64,000 nucleotides of DNA. Source: Bacteriovoracaceae bacterium. Its GTDB lineage: Bacteria > Bdellovibrionota > Bacteriovoracia > Bacteriovoracales > Bacteriovoracaceae. The stretch lies in assembly GCA_029865945.1 (NCBI GenBank), contig JARXAH010000073.1, positions 27,211 through 91,210 on the forward strand, given 5' to 3'. Under the pieces are notes generated by a model. That model ran no database searches, was not told the DNA's origin, and worked only from the letters and a program-made list of their open reading frames with translations. Position numbers and translations under genes: made by a program. Positions 34,897 through 43,527 of this stretch are shown in pieces (the stretch's first letter is position 1; every line of letters starts with the position of its first letter).

Positions 34897-36711
34897 ATGA
34901 AGCCACTAAAGAACTTGGCCATCGTCGCCCACGTAGATCATGGTAAAACGACCCTTATTGATCAAATTTTTAAACAAGCTGGGATTTATTCTTCCCACGA
35001 AGTCCAAGAAGATCGAGTGATGGACTCAGGTGAGTTAGAGCGTGAAAAAGGGATTACGATTCGCGCAAAGAACTGCTCTATTAACTGGAAAGGAACTCGT
35101 ATCAATTTATTAGATACTCCTGGTCACGCCGACTTTGGTGGAGAAGTAGAACGATCACTTATGATGGTTGATGGGATCATGTTGCTAGTTGATGCAGCAG
35201 AAGGCCCGCTTCCACAGACACGATTTGTATTAACGAAAGCAGTAGAGCGCGGTTTAAAAGTTGCCGTTGTTATTAATAAAGTGGATCGCGCCGATGCACG
35301 TATTGATGAAGTCCTTGGCGAAATTGAAGATTTATTTTTAGAAATCGCTTCATTAACGGAACGAGAAGATTTTGATATTGGCTTTCCGATTTTTTACGGA
35401 TCAGGAAGAGCAGGCTATATGTCCTTAGATAAAGATAATCGCTCAGGTGATTTATCTCCTATGTTAGACTTTTTGGTCGGCGATTATTTTCCTGCTCCTA
35501 AAGTGGCAGGCGAAGGAAAGTTTCAAATGCTACTTGCGAACCTTTCTTACTCAAATTATTTGGGGACATTGGTGATTGGCCGAATCGAAAGAGGTCAAAT
35601 TAAAGTGGGCGAGCAATGTACGTGGGTTGGCCGCGATAAACAGAAAAATTTCAAAGTAACCGGCGTTCAAGTTTATGATGGCCTAAAGCAATCCCCGGTG
35701 GAGATGGCAAGTTTTGGAGAAATTATTATTCTCTCTGGCCTTGATCATGCTGAGATTGGAGACTCTTTGTGCGCGCCTGATTGCATAGAACCCTTGCAAC
35801 GAATTGAAGTGGAACCACCTACGGTATCTGTAAACGTATCTGTTAATACCTCGCCACTTGCTGGAAAAGAAGGCGAGTATATGACTTCTAGAAATTTAGA
35901 AGAATTTTTAAATGAAGCGACTCGTAAAAACGTTTCTTTGAAATATGCTGTGACTGATGATCCAAAAGTTTACGCCCTCAAAGCGAGAGGGGAATTACAA
36001 ATTGCCATCGTATTTGAAGAACTAAGACGTTCTGGATACGAAGTGATGCTTTCTCGTCCAACGGTTATTACGCAAACTGGAGAAAACGGTGAAACGTTAG
36101 AGCCGTTTGAACGTTTAGTGGTCGATGTTCCAAGTGAATTTACAGGAGTGATTACGGAGAAGTTATCTTCTCGCAAGGGGAAAATGGAAAGCATGCTTCC
36201 TCTTGGAGAACTTAGAACTCGTATGGAATTTTCCATTCCTTCCAGGAGTCTTATTGGATATCGATCCGTATTTTTAACGGATACGAGAGGACAAGGTTTA
36301 ATGTCTTCTTATTTCTTAGGGTATTTTCCAAGCGTTGGAAAATTATTGGGCCGTGCCAATGGTGCCTTGATATCTGATCGTGCTGGTAAAACTACTGCTT
36401 ACGCTCTTTTCAATTTACTTTCTTCTGGTAAGCAATTTGTGAAGGTGGGTGAAGAAGTTTACGAAGGACAAGTGATAGGAGAAAGTACCAGGACCAATGA
36501 CTTAAACGTGAATGTGGTTCGAGAAAAACACGTGAGTGCGGTGAGAACGGCCGGTAAAGATGAAAATTTAATTTTACCTTCTATTCCAGAACGAACTTTG
36601 GAATGGGCGCTTGACTGGATTGATGATGATGAGTGGGTAGAAGTAACCCCTAAAAATGTTCGAATTCGTAAGAAGAATATGGATTCCAGTAAGCGATCTG
36701 TTGTAAGATAA
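34897..36711 (+). CDS. typA: Translational GTPase TypA/BipA
   Basis: Ribosome-associated GTPase of 604 residues, the usual length. The G motifs are complete: G1 [10 protein letters not shown]2 EREKGIT, G3 DTPGHADF and G4 NKVD, all in the first 130 residues. EF-G-like domains and the BipA-specific C-terminal domain follow ([17 protein letters not shown], then [19 protein letters not shown]). It helps 50S assembly and growth under stress, especially cold. It heads an operon with apaG, truA and a metallo-beta-lactamase gene, with gaps of 7, 15 and 1 bases. Confidence 0.97.
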   Translation: MKPLKNLAIVAHVDHGKTTLIDQIFKQAGIYSSHEVQEDRVMDSGELEREKGITIRAKNCSINWKGTRINLLDTPGHADFGGEVERSLMMVDGIMLLVDAAEGPLPQTRFVLTKAVERGLKVAVVINKVDRADARIDEVLGEIEDLFLEIASLTEREDFDIGFPIFYGSGRAGYMSLDKDNRSGDLSPMLDFLVGDYFPAPKVAGEGKFQMLLANLSYSNYLGTLVIGRIERGQIKVGEQCTWVGRDKQKNFKVTGVQVYDGLKQSPVEMASFGEIIILSGLDHAEIGDSLCAPDCIEPLQRIEVEPPTVSVNVSVNTSPLAGKEGEYMTSRNLEEFLNEATRKNVSLKYAVTDDPKVYALKARGELQIAIVFEELRRSGYEVMLSRPTVITQTGENGETLEPFERLVVDVPSEFTGVITEKLSSRKGKMESMLPLGELRTRMEFSIPSRSLIGYRSVFLTDTRGQGLMSSYFLGYFPSVGKLLGRANGALISDRAGKTTAYALFNLLSSGKQFVKVGEEVYEGQVIGESTRTNDLNVNVVREKHVSAVRTAGKDENLILPSIPERTLEWALDWIDDDEWVEVTPKNVRIRKKNMDSSKRSVVR

Positions 36712-36718
36712 TTGGGAC

Positions 36719-37120
36719 ATGGAAGATACCACTTACACCAATACGTCACATGGGTTTGAAATTAAAGTGGAGACGAATTTTGATTTTCAAAAGTCGAATC
36801 CACTGAGATTTCATTATTTATTTAAATACAAAATTACCATTACCAATTTAAGCGAAAAGACGGCGCAACTCATTTCTAGAAAATGGACGATTATTGATGC
36901 CAACGAAAAGGTGGATTTAGTCGAAGGCCCTGGCGTCGTCGGCAATCAACCCCTTTTTCGTCCGAAGGAAAAATTCACCTACCAAAGCTTTTGCCCCTTG
37001 AGTACCATGAACGGCCGGATGTACGGACAGTACTTTATGAAAGATGAGGAAGGGGAATTTTTCGCAATTGAAACGCCCGTTTTTTTCTTTAAAATCCCAG
37101 AAGAACTTCTCAATCCCTAG
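36719..37120 (+). CDS. apaG: ApaG-domain protein
   Basis: Protein of 133 residues, all of it an ApaG (immunoglobulin/fibronectin-like) domain. Recognisable blocks are YKITITNLSEKTAQLISRKW, the GPGVVGNQPLFRPKEKFTYQ stretch and GRMYGQYFMKDEEGEFF. The biochemical role is unsettled; the family has been linked to Co2+/Mg2+ homeostasis and pyrophosphate-binding. It lies 7 bases after typA. Confidence 0.93.
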   Translation: MEDTTYTNTSHGFEIKVETNFDFQKSNPLRFHYLFKYKITITNLSEKTAQLISRKWTIIDANEKVDLVEGPGVVGNQPLFRPKEKFTYQSFCPLSTMNGRMYGQYFMKDEEGEFFAIETPVFFFKIPEELLNP

Positions 37121-37135
37121 TAGCTGAGTCCTTGG

Positions 37136-37924
37136 GTGAAGAAGACGGACCTTCCTACAAATTTTCATTTAATCATTTCCTACTTCGGGACAAACTTTCA
37201 GGGAGTCATTAAGCAACCGCATTTATTAACGATCGGTGAAGAGCTAAAAATTATCTTAGAGCAAAATGGCTGGGAGCGTATTAGTCTTCATTTTACGTCG
37301 AGAACTGATGCCGGCGTGCATGCGGAACAAAATTTTATTCAACTTCATGTCAAGCAAAGGGTCGGAGAACTTGACGTTTCACTCTTGAATCTACAATTGC
37401 CAACTCACTTGCGAATCATTTCACTTTTTGAAAACCGCGAATTTCAAGCGATAACGCCCAAGCTAGAAAAAACTTATCAATATTTTTTTTCTCATAGTCT
37501 AAATATCTTGTCATCGCCGCTAAAAGAGCATGTTTTATACTGGCAGGAATCTTTAGATATTGGACTCATGAAAAAAGTGGCCACAGATTTTTTAGGTGAA
37601 CATAATTTTTTATTATACCAAAGGGGTGAATCGAAACGGGCCAGAGAAAATGCCCTACGAACAATAGAAAAATCTATTTTGTATGAATTAGATGGTAGTA
37701 AAGAGGACAATCAGATTTTTGTTTTCGAAGTGACGTCCATGGGATTTATGAGGAATATGGTTCGCTACATGGTGGGTGCGCTCATTAATGTCGGACAAGG
37801 AAAAATTTCTAGAGACTTGATACTAAAAAGCTTATCATGGAATTTATCTTCTGACATCGTGGTGCCAGGGTTTTGTGTTCCCCCAGAAGGATTAAAACTT
37901 AAGTCAATTAAACAGAAAATATAA
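37136..37924 (+). CDS. truA: tRNA pseudouridine synthase A-type protein
   Basis: Pseudouridine synthase of 262 residues that modifies the anticodon stem of tRNAs (positions 38-40 in the E. coli enzyme). The catalytic Asp lies in HFTSRTDAGVHAEQN (about residues 52-66), and the later FEVTSMGFMRNMVRYMVGAL block is the classical C-terminal signature. The start is GTG. The N-terminal LIISYFGTNFQGVIKQP differs a little from the usual Y-DG-x-Y/F-GWQ pattern, so a divergent TruA or paralogue is possible. Confidence 0.88.
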   Translation: MKKTDLPTNFHLIISYFGTNFQGVIKQPHLLTIGEELKIILEQNGWERISLHFTSRTDAGVHAEQNFIQLHVKQRVGELDVSLLNLQLPTHLRIISLFENREFQAITPKLEKTYQYFFSHSLNILSSPLKEHVLYWQESLDIGLMKKVATDFLGEHNFLLYQRGESKRARENALRTIEKSILYELDGSKEDNQIFVFEVTSMGFMRNMVRYMVGALINVGQGKISRDLILKSLSWNLSSDIVVPGFCVPPEGLKLKSIKQKI

Positions 37925-37925
37925 T

Positions 37926-38969
37926 ATGAAAAAAAAATTCGGAATGATTGCCGCTCTTTTTGTAACGTCATGTGCTCCCAATCATCCCTATCGAGTGTCT
38001 GATCATTACAACGGTGAAATTTTTACTAACCTTGACGGTAGTGGCCCAAAGTCATGGGATCAAATTCTTAAATGGATGCGAGACCGCAAACGGCCTATCA
38101 TCTCTGAAACGATGCTTAAGCAAATAAAAGTTCTCACTCCCTCTTTTAAAAATAATCTTAAAGATGGGGAACTTCGAGTTACCTATATCAATCATTCAAC
38201 CGTGTTGCTTGAAACCGAGCACGCTAACATTCTCACCGATCCCATTTTTTCTAATCGCTCCTCACCAATTCAGTGGGCAGGGCCTGAGCGCTTGCATGCT
38301 GTCCCCCTATCCATTTCTGAGCTTCCGCACATCGATATAGTTGTTGTTAGTCATAATCATTATGATCATATGGACATGGGTTCGCTTCGGGAGATAGTAA
38401 AAAAATTTGATCCCTTGATTATTGTTCCCCTGGGAAATAAAGAATTGTTGGGCACCATACAATCAAAAATTATTATGGAACTTGATTGGGGCCAAAGTTA
38501 TTCGGACGTGAAACGCAATTTAGAAGTCACTTGTGTTCCCGCGCAACATTGGTCGGCCAGGGGAATGGGGGATAAAAATCGCTCTTTGTGGTCTGGCTTT
38601 ATGTTTTCCGTGGGTGGAAAAGAAGGCGTTGCGCAAAAAAATATTTATTTTGCGGGTGATACCGGTTACTCAGAATTACTTAATGAATGGTTAAAGAAGA
38701 AATTTCCCAAAATACGATTGGCCTTACTTCCCATCGGCGCCTTTGAACCAAAGTGGTTCATGAGTTCTCATCACATGTCTCCAGATGATGCGGTGAAAAT
38801 GGCGGATGTGCTAGGAGTAGAGGAAAGTATTGGTATCCATTTTGGAACGTTCGCCTTGGCCGATGATGGGCCGCTGGAAGCGCCCACGAGAGTGAAAGAA
38901 ATTTTACAAGCTAGGCCAAACTTAAAATTTAAGACGATGAATCCGGGGGAGCAATACCCTTTTCATTAA
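37926..38969 (+). CDS. Lipoprotein metallo-beta-lactamase-fold hydrolase, NAPE-PLD-like
   Basis: Protein of 347 residues with a lipoprotein signal (lipobox FVTSC, Cys at about residue 17). The metallo-beta-lactamase fold carries the metal motif SHNHYDHMD (HxHxDH), an AQHWSARG histidine, FAGDTGYS and a final GIHFGTF. The sequence order (INHSTVLLE, then TDPIFSNRSSPIQWAGPER) fits the N-acyl-phosphatidylethanolamine phospholipase D/UlaG-like group, so the substrate may be an N-acylated phospholipid. It is the last gene of the typA operon. Its 3' end overlaps the convergent ceramidase-like gene by 41 bases. Confidence 0.82.
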   Translation: MKKKFGMIAALFVTSCAPNHPYRVSDHYNGEIFTNLDGSGPKSWDQILKWMRDRKRPIISETMLKQIKVLTPSFKNNLKDGELRVTYINHSTVLLETEHANILTDPIFSNRSSPIQWAGPERLHAVPLSISELPHIDIVVVSHNHYDHMDMGSLREIVKKFDPLIIVPLGNKELLGTIQSKIIMELDWGQSYSDVKRNLEVTCVPAQHWSARGMGDKNRSLWSGFMFSVGGKEGVAQKNIYFAGDTGYSELLNEWLKKKFPKIRLALLPIGAFEPKWFMSSHHMSPDDAVKMADVLGVEESIGIHFGTFALADDGPLEAPTRVKEILQARPNLKFKTMNPGEQYPFH

Positions 38970-39675
38970 AGATTTGTTCATAGTGTTTGAAGAGAAAAAT
39001 AAACATGATGGCAGCAGCTATGTGCCAGAGTGCGTGTCCCTGAATGAAGTGATTGGTTGGATCACAATAAATTCTTTTATGATCGATGATGGAAAAGCTG
39101 ATCGCGAAAACACTTAGTCCCACGCCTGCGAAAAAATGTTTCATTTTTGGAGCGCGCAGAGGGGTTCTCATGAGAATAATTTCTGATCCTATCATGAGGA
39201 GTGCAAGTACTAGGATGAGGAATTGAAAGTTTAAGTCGTTTAGGTACAAGAGATGTAAAAAGAGCGTGAGAATAAGCGTTCCAGAGAGAGTGAATTTTAT
39301 TAAGTTTTTTTCAACTATCCATCCTAATCTTGTGAAATTGATTGCGATTAATAATAAAATTTCTAAATACATGCCCACAAAATCAAAAATCTGAGAAATA
39401 TAAAAATTACTTGCGTGATAAGCAAATGAGAAAAGGCCCATGAGCAAATTCATCACGGGAAGGGCCTTGAGGATACGTGAGTTGTGGTTGCGATATCGGT
39501 AAATGAAATAAAGGGCAACTAGTATGTAGGCAATATTGGACCAAGCATTGGCCGGTTCAGAAATCCAAGTACATAATGTTTCCTCACACCACTTTAAATT
39601 GGGAGCACCAAAGGTTTCAGCGGCTTGATACCAAGGGCAACTAGGAGCATGAGGATTGGGGTAAAAACTGGACAT
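38929..39675 (-). CDS. Alkaline-ceramidase-like membrane protein
   Basis: Integral membrane hydrolase of about 248 residues with seven hydrophobic segments. Hallmarks of the ceramidase (CREST) family are present: WCEETLCTWISEPANAWSNI near the N-terminus, FSFAYHASNFYISQIFDFVG in the middle, and CDPTNHFIQGHALWHI near the C-terminus. These supply the His and Asp residues of the zinc site. It would hydrolyse the amide bond of ceramide or a related N-acyl lipid. The ATG at 39675 is preferred over 39699 because GAGG precedes it, although spacing is long. Confidence 0.82.
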   Translation of the reverse strand: MSSFYPNPHAPSCPWYQAAETFGAPNLKWCEETLCTWISEPANAWSNIAYILVALYFIYRYRNHNSRILKALPVMNLLMGLFSFAYHASNFYISQIFDFVGMYLEILLLIAINFTRLGWIVEKNLIKFTLSGTLILTLFLHLLYLNDLNFQFLILVLALLMIGSEIILMRTPLRAPKMKHFFAGVGLSVFAISFSIIDHKRIYCDPTNHFIQGHALWHIAAAIMFIFLFKHYEQIFNEKGIAPPDSSS

Positions 39676-39770
39676 AGATAAATTTACCTCAGGTAACATT
39701 TAAATTATGAGACGTGTCATTTTTCAAAGAAAGAAAGACAAGTTGTTAAAAAAGATTACATCAAGAGAAA

Positions 39771-39953
39771 TTACATTTGCAAAAAATCATTACCATTTTG
39801 AGGTGTTGATCTAATAGGGTTTGCAATATTGGTCTGGGATTGCCTCATAAAATCAATCTGATTCTTCGGCAAATGAATTGAGCCTTGATCGATTAGTATG
39901 GTGCACTTGGTTTTTTTAATCTTTAATTTAAAGGTATCTCTATATAAGGCCAT
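39771..39953 (-). CDS. Possible small protein (60 aa)
   Basis: Short basic open frame overlapping the end of the upstream lipoprotein gene by 14 bases on the same strand. It contains LKIKKTKCTILIDQGSIHLP, which could fold as two strands. No ribosome site or family is recognised, so it may be non-coding. Confidence 0.3.
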   Translation of the reverse strand: MALYRDTFKLKIKKTKCTILIDQGSIHLPKNQIDFMRQSQTNIANPIRSTPQNGNDFLQM

Positions 39954-40554
39954 TAGCGATTAGTTGGTTGCAAACATACGCGTTAACGGGGTTGTATTCA
40001 CCACCACCATAGTCAGCAGCTAATGTAAAATAGTCTTGATCGTAAAATTTTATTTCTTTTTTAGAGTCAACATAGAATACGCCCTTAGTGTCAGATGGTG
40101 ATAACCATAATTCATCTTGAAAAGGAAGAGTATTTTGAATGCGTGGACATTTTTCATAAAAGATAGAGGCAGTTGTATATTCGAGGCGATAGTTATTTTC
40201 ATTTGAAGTATAAAATCCCTCAACAGAATACTCATAATATCTTCTGCGTCCATCAGCTAAAAAGTCATTTTTTATAAAATATTTTATGCCTTGAGTGACA
40301 TACTTAACAAAACCATAATCACCTAGGTTTAAAGTTAAAAAAATTTCATCTCCATTATCTAGAACGAGTTTATCAGAGAAAGACCCATGGCGACGATTCG
40401 GTTTCGGATATGTGAGACTTTGAGCATTATTTAAGGTTTGTTGTGGAGCAAGACTAGATTCTTCTTTTTTTCCACAAGACAACTGCCCCAAAATAAAGAC
40501 ACAAACAATCACTACATTTGTAAAGTTTTTTGCATTTTGTTTTTCATTTTTCAT
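39940..40554 (-). CDS. Lipoprotein of unknown function
   Basis: Protein of 204 residues with a lipoprotein signal peptide: charged start, hydrophobic VVIVCVFILGQ and lipobox LGQLSC (Cys at about residue 27). After a low-complexity linker, the rest is Tyr-rich and beta-rich (DEIFLTLNLGDYGFVKYVTQ, then YYEYSVEGFYTSNE). It should be anchored in the outer or inner membrane facing the periplasm. No recognised family. Confidence 0.65.
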   Translation of the reverse strand: MKNEKQNAKNFTNVVIVCVFILGQLSCGKKEESSLAPQQTLNNAQSLTYPKPNRRHGSFSDKLVLDNGDEIFLTLNLGDYGFVKYVTQGIKYFIKNDFLADGRRRYYEYSVEGFYTSNENNYRLEYTTASIFYEKCPRIQNTLPFQDELWLSPSDTKGVFYVDSKKEIKFYDQDYFTLAADYGGGEYNPVNAYVCNQLIANGLI

Positions 40555-40666
40555 GTTTGATTCTCTTCATTGAATTAAATAGATTCATTGAATAATAACA
40601 GTTTTTTTAAAGCGCAAGGGTATTGAGGTAGTTACAAAGCATTAAGCTGTGAAAAAAAGTTGGCAT

Positions 40667-40696
40667 AAGGGATTGTAAGGGATTGTAATGGATTTT
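40667..40696 (+). repeat. Short tandem repeat, 10-bp unit
   Basis: Two perfect copies of AAGGGATTGT (40667-40676, 40677-40686) and a third degenerate copy (AATGGATTTT). It lies in a 293-base gene-free stretch between the lipoprotein and LysR genes, where I see no credible gene. Confidence 0.6.
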
Positions 40697-40847
40697 ATTG
40701 GCGTCCTGAAATGCCATGTTCTTTTTTGTATAAAGATTGTCGCCAAAAACTGTTTAAAACTTGGACGCAAGTCTCATCACTTTCATGAAAAAGAGATCCT
40801 TTCGACGTTCCACTCAGCACTCCACTTTTTGATTTTTATGAAACAGC

Positions 40848-41708
40848 TTAAGTTTGCAAAACTAATCTCACTGCTTTGCATAGTTTCTTGAAATATTCAT
40901 TTTCCGGATGGGTCTTTTTTTTCACCGCGAAAACTTTCATTTTGGGAAATCGAATTTTCTGATCTTCTTCAACTAATTTATGTTTTTCATTCAAGCGTTC
41001 GTTTTCAATTTTTACAATAAATTTTGGGCATAAAATTTTTGCCATTCCACGAGTGGTTAGATCAAGCGCTGTCTCCAGCATTTCAAATTTATATTGAATC
41101 TTTCTTGGAAAATCATTTGGCCATCCATCGAGAGATTTGGCCTGAAGATGATTAATTCCCAGCTCCGTAATGGGAACTGCGTATGGTAGTTCTTTATTTT
41201 TAGATTTCTGGGATACAAATACACCCAAAGGCATTTCTCCCAACAATAAATGATCTAGCTCAGGATTAAGTTCGGGAATATAAGTCAGCCCAAAATCTGC
41301 AAGGCCATTTAAAATATTTTTTTCAATTAAACCCGGCGTAGCTTCAAATAAAGTCACAGGAAATTGAATAGATTGATTCTGAATCATCCACGCCATAAAG
41401 TGAGTACTGAAAACTTCAAAGGTGGCAATTTTTAGTTCCTTCTCTGATTGCTTTTGTTGCTTTATAGATTTCTTTGCGTTTTCAATTGATCCGATAATTT
41501 CTTGAGATGAGATATAGAAAAGCTTTGCCTCATGAGTCGGCAGGATGTTTCTTCCTGAGGGCGTAAAGAGCTTGCATCCCAACACATCTTCTAGTCTTTT
41601 CATCGCCCTCGATAAGGCCCCTGCTGTCATGCTAAGTTGTTCGGCGGCCCTTACAATAGTTCCAGCTTCAAAAACGCTTCTAAATTGAAAAATAAGATTA
41701 GTGTCCAT
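40848..41708 (-). CDS. LysR-family transcriptional regulator
   Basis: Regulator of 286 residues with an N-terminal winged helix-turn-helix (RAAEQLSMTAGALSRAMKRLE, about residues 20-40) and a substrate-binding-like C-terminal domain. It is divergent from a small exported protein and a DoxX-like membrane protein, its likely targets. Two palindromes lie in the 78-base shared promoter region. The inducer is unknown. Confidence 0.88.
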   Translation of the reverse strand: MDTNLIFQFRSVFEAGTIVRAAEQLSMTAGALSRAMKRLEDVLGCKLFTPSGRNILPTHEAKLFYISSQEIIGSIENAKKSIKQQKQSEKELKIATFEVFSTHFMAWMIQNQSIQFPVTLFEATPGLIEKNILNGLADFGLTYIPELNPELDHLLLGEMPLGVFVSQKSKNKELPYAVPITELGINHLQAKSLDGWPNDFPRKIQYKFEMLETALDLTTRGMAKILCPKFIVKIENERLNEKHKLVEEDQKIRFPKMKVFAVKKKTHPENEYFKKLCKAVRLVLQT

Positions 41709-41710
41709 CG

Positions 41711-41761
41711 TGCAACTATCGTTGCATACAATTGCCTATTGATCCACTATCAAGTTTGATA
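41711..41761. promoter_or_regulatory. Two palindromic candidate LysR operators
   Basis: TGCAAC-TATC-GTTGCA at 41711-41726 (immediately upstream of the lysR start) and TATCAA-GT-TTGATA at 41748-41761, both perfect 6-bp inverted repeats. Their position between a LysR gene and a divergent operon fits regulatory and activation sites. Confidence 0.5.
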
Positions 41762-41786
41762 CCTTGCTTTTAGGGAGGTCATTGAT

Positions 41787-42125
41787 ATGAAAAAAAATAT
41801 TTTTTTCGTTTCGCTTTTTTTTACAATTAATGCTTATTGCGAAGCAATTACTTTTTATGAAACAGGAACAGGGGTTGATTATCATTTGAATGAAATCACT
41901 GCGCGAGAACATGCCCTCGATATGGCGAAACAAGATCTTGAACTAAAGGCAACTAAAAAATGCAATGAGGGTGTTTATGCCAAACGAATTAGTCGCTTCA
42001 GCATCCAAGTAGAATCAAATTATTCACATTTTGGTGAATTAGAAGATTTCGAAGCAAAGGCCTCCGTGGGTGCTGAATTTAAGTGTGTTCTTATTTGCGG
42101 CAAAGGAGGATGCCGTGATTGGTAA
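41787..42125 (+). CDS. Small exported protein of unknown function
   Basis: Protein of 112 residues with a signal peptide (MKKNIFFVSLFFTINAYC). The mature part starts with EAITFYETGTGVDYHLNEIT, then has a helical stretch (AREHALDMAKQDLELKATKKC) and a C-terminal Cys-rich end (CVLICGKGGC). The Ala-rich helix with an acidic pattern recalls the LPP20/TRL-type domain found in many small exported proteins, but I cannot confirm it. It is divergent from the LysR gene and overlaps the next gene by 11 bases. Confidence 0.65.
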   Translation: MKKNIFFVSLFFTINAYCEAITFYETGTGVDYHLNEITAREHALDMAKQDLELKATKKCNEGVYAKRISRFSIQVESNYSHFGELEDFEAKASVGAEFKCVLICGKGGCRDW

Positions 42126-42531
42126 CCAAATGGAAATTAAAATGTGGATCAAGCAAAATTTACGGATGGAAAGAGTTGTTCAGATTTATCTGGGAATTTT
42201 TTTACTCTCGAATGTAGGCGTCGGATGGCTCATTCCCTTGTCTGATCTAAAGCTTCCCCATGATTCAGAAGTTTTCATCACACAGCTTTGGCAGATCAAC
42301 GTGCTAATGCCAACAGTGAAGCTAATCGAATTGATGGCCGCACTAATGTTTATTATAAACTGGAATATTTTTTTGGCCCTGCTGATTTTTTACCCCGTTC
42401 TTTTCAACATCATATGTATTGGACTACATTTCTTCGGGAGCGTTCAATACTCTGCTTTGATGATTTCAGGGGTCATTTATTTAACATGGATATATCGTGG
42501 CAGGTTTAAATCCCTCATTCAGTTTCACTGA
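42115..42531 (+). CDS. DoxX-like small membrane protein
   Basis: Membrane protein of about 138 residues. The GTG at 42115 is chosen because AAAGGAGG lies 5-6 bases upstream; it overlaps the preceding gene. Four hydrophobic segments and the pattern VVQIYLGIFLLSNVGVGWL, LMPTVKLIELMAALMFI and LIFYPVLFNIICIGLHFF fit the DoxX/DUF6041 group (a short family motif with Glu in the second segment). Function uncertain; related proteins take part in redox or quinone-linked processes. Probably controlled by the adjacent LysR. Confidence 0.65.
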   Translation: MIGNQMEIKMWIKQNLRMERVVQIYLGIFLLSNVGVGWLIPLSDLKLPHDSEVFITQLWQINVLMPTVKLIELMAALMFIINWNIFLALLIFYPVLFNIICIGLHFFGSVQYSALMISGVIYLTWIYRGRFKSLIQFH

Positions 42532-42542
42532 TCTTTTATATG

Positions 42543-42601
42543 ATTTCAATTTTGAAATACTGTCTAGAATCAAATTATGTTGGTTATTTCTAATTAGACA
42601 G
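42543..42601. other. Inverted repeats between convergent genes
   Basis: ATTTCAA-TT-TTGAAAT at about 42543-42558, and CTGTCTA (42560-42566) pairing with TAGACAG (42595-42601) across a longer loop. They lie between the DoxX-like gene and the convergent higA, and may act as a bidirectional transcript end, although no T-run follows. Confidence 0.35.
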
Positions 42602-42615
42602 GGATACTACAGCGA

Positions 42616-42906
42616 TTAAGCAACAGAATCAGAAAACTCCCAATCTGCAAAAGCAAGTAGCCCGGGATGAACCTTGAGAACAAGCGCTAGGGTTTTTGCA
42701 CGATCTATTCCCAGGGAAATACGATCATTCTCAAGTGAAGAAATTGTCGCCTGCTTAAGGCCAGTCAATTCGGCCAACTTATTTTGGGAAAGATTGTTGA
42801 GCTCTCTATAAATTTTAAGGGCCTTGCCAGGTGTCAGTTCACCATAACGTTTATCTTGGATGAATTTTTCAGTCAAAGCGTTCTTTAAATTTTTTCCAAA
42901 TTTCAC
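42616..42906 (-). CDS. higA: XRE-family antitoxin (HigA-like)
   Basis: Protein of 96 residues with a Cro/C1-type helix-turn-helix (LSQNKLAELTGLKQATISSLEN, about residues 38-59). It directly follows a RelE-type toxin gene, overlapping it by 4 bases in the toxin-first order typical of HigBA. It should neutralise the toxin and repress the operon. Confidence 0.85.
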   Translation of the reverse strand: MKFGKNLKNALTEKFIQDKRYGELTPGKALKIYRELNNLSQNKLAELTGLKQATISSLENDRISLGIDRAKTLALVLKVHPGLLAFADWEFSDSVA

Positions 42907-43187
42907 AATTTCCTCCTATAGTCATGAGGTGTAATCTCAAGAACAAATATTTTTATTTCTTTTTCTGCGACATAATAGATTACCCGCCACTGAGAATTAA
43001 GTGAGGAGGATCTGGCTCCGGCCCATTCCCCATTTAGGGCATGATCTCGATAACCATTAATTTTTTTAAGACCACTAGGGCCACTGAATTGGGCAATATT
43101 TTTCCAGGCATCAAATACGTTCCTAATTTCAAGAGGAGCCTTTTTGAGGCACTTATCTGCCGACTTAGAAATCTGAATCGTCCACAT
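42903..43187 (-). CDS. higB: RelE/HigB-type toxin
   Basis: Protein of 94 residues of the RelE/ParE fold: ISKSADKCLKKAPLEIRNVF helix pair, then KKINGYRDHALNGEWAGARS and QWRVIYYVAEKEIKIFVLEITPHDYRR. The Arg-Val-Ile-Tyr strand and the final HDY are typical of ribosome-dependent mRNA interferases of the HigB group. It has no premature stop and retains basic surface residues, so it is probably active. First gene of the higBA operon. Confidence 0.85.
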   Translation of the reverse strand: MWTIQISKSADKCLKKAPLEIRNVFDAWKNIAQFSGPSGLKKINGYRDHALNGEWAGARSSSLNSQWRVIYYVAEKEIKIFVLEITPHDYRRKL

Positions 43188-43208
43188 AACTTAATAGTAA
43201 TATATCTT

Positions 43209-43520
43209 TTAAGCTATGTCAATCGCATGTGCAGCACTCAACCTCTCTTTCTTTATTTCACTTTCTTTAAATAATTCTCCATCCATTAACGCTTGGTAAG
43301 TTCGCTTAAAGATTAACAATATTGACGATCCATTTTCAGACCTTATAAATAAACGACTGCTCATGATTTTTATCAATCTTTTTGACCCGATTTTTTTATT
43401 TATGTGACGACTGATGCCATATTGACGCAACTCTCTTAACGGAGGGGTGGTGGCACCTAATCCTAAAGAAGGTATCTTGAAGTGATTTGGTCTGTTCTTT
43501 CGTTTTTCACTAAAGTGACG
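43209..43520 (-). pseudogene. Open frame without start, possible gene remnant
   Basis: About 103 codons open on the minus strand in the 340-base gap between higB and the LuxC fusion. Protein-like composition (PLRELRQYGISRHINKK, then ILLIFKRTYQALMDGELFKE and ERLSAAHAIDIA), but only a TTG at 43430 or an internal ATG at 43364 could start it and no ribosome site is evident. No family recognised. It may be a decayed gene or non-coding. Confidence 0.25.
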
Positions 43521-43527
43521 TTAGTTT

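Noticed and set aside
40688..40891. 67-residue forward open frame
   Set aside because: It overlaps the LysR gene end, has no ribosome site and reads like chance sequence starting in a tandem repeat.
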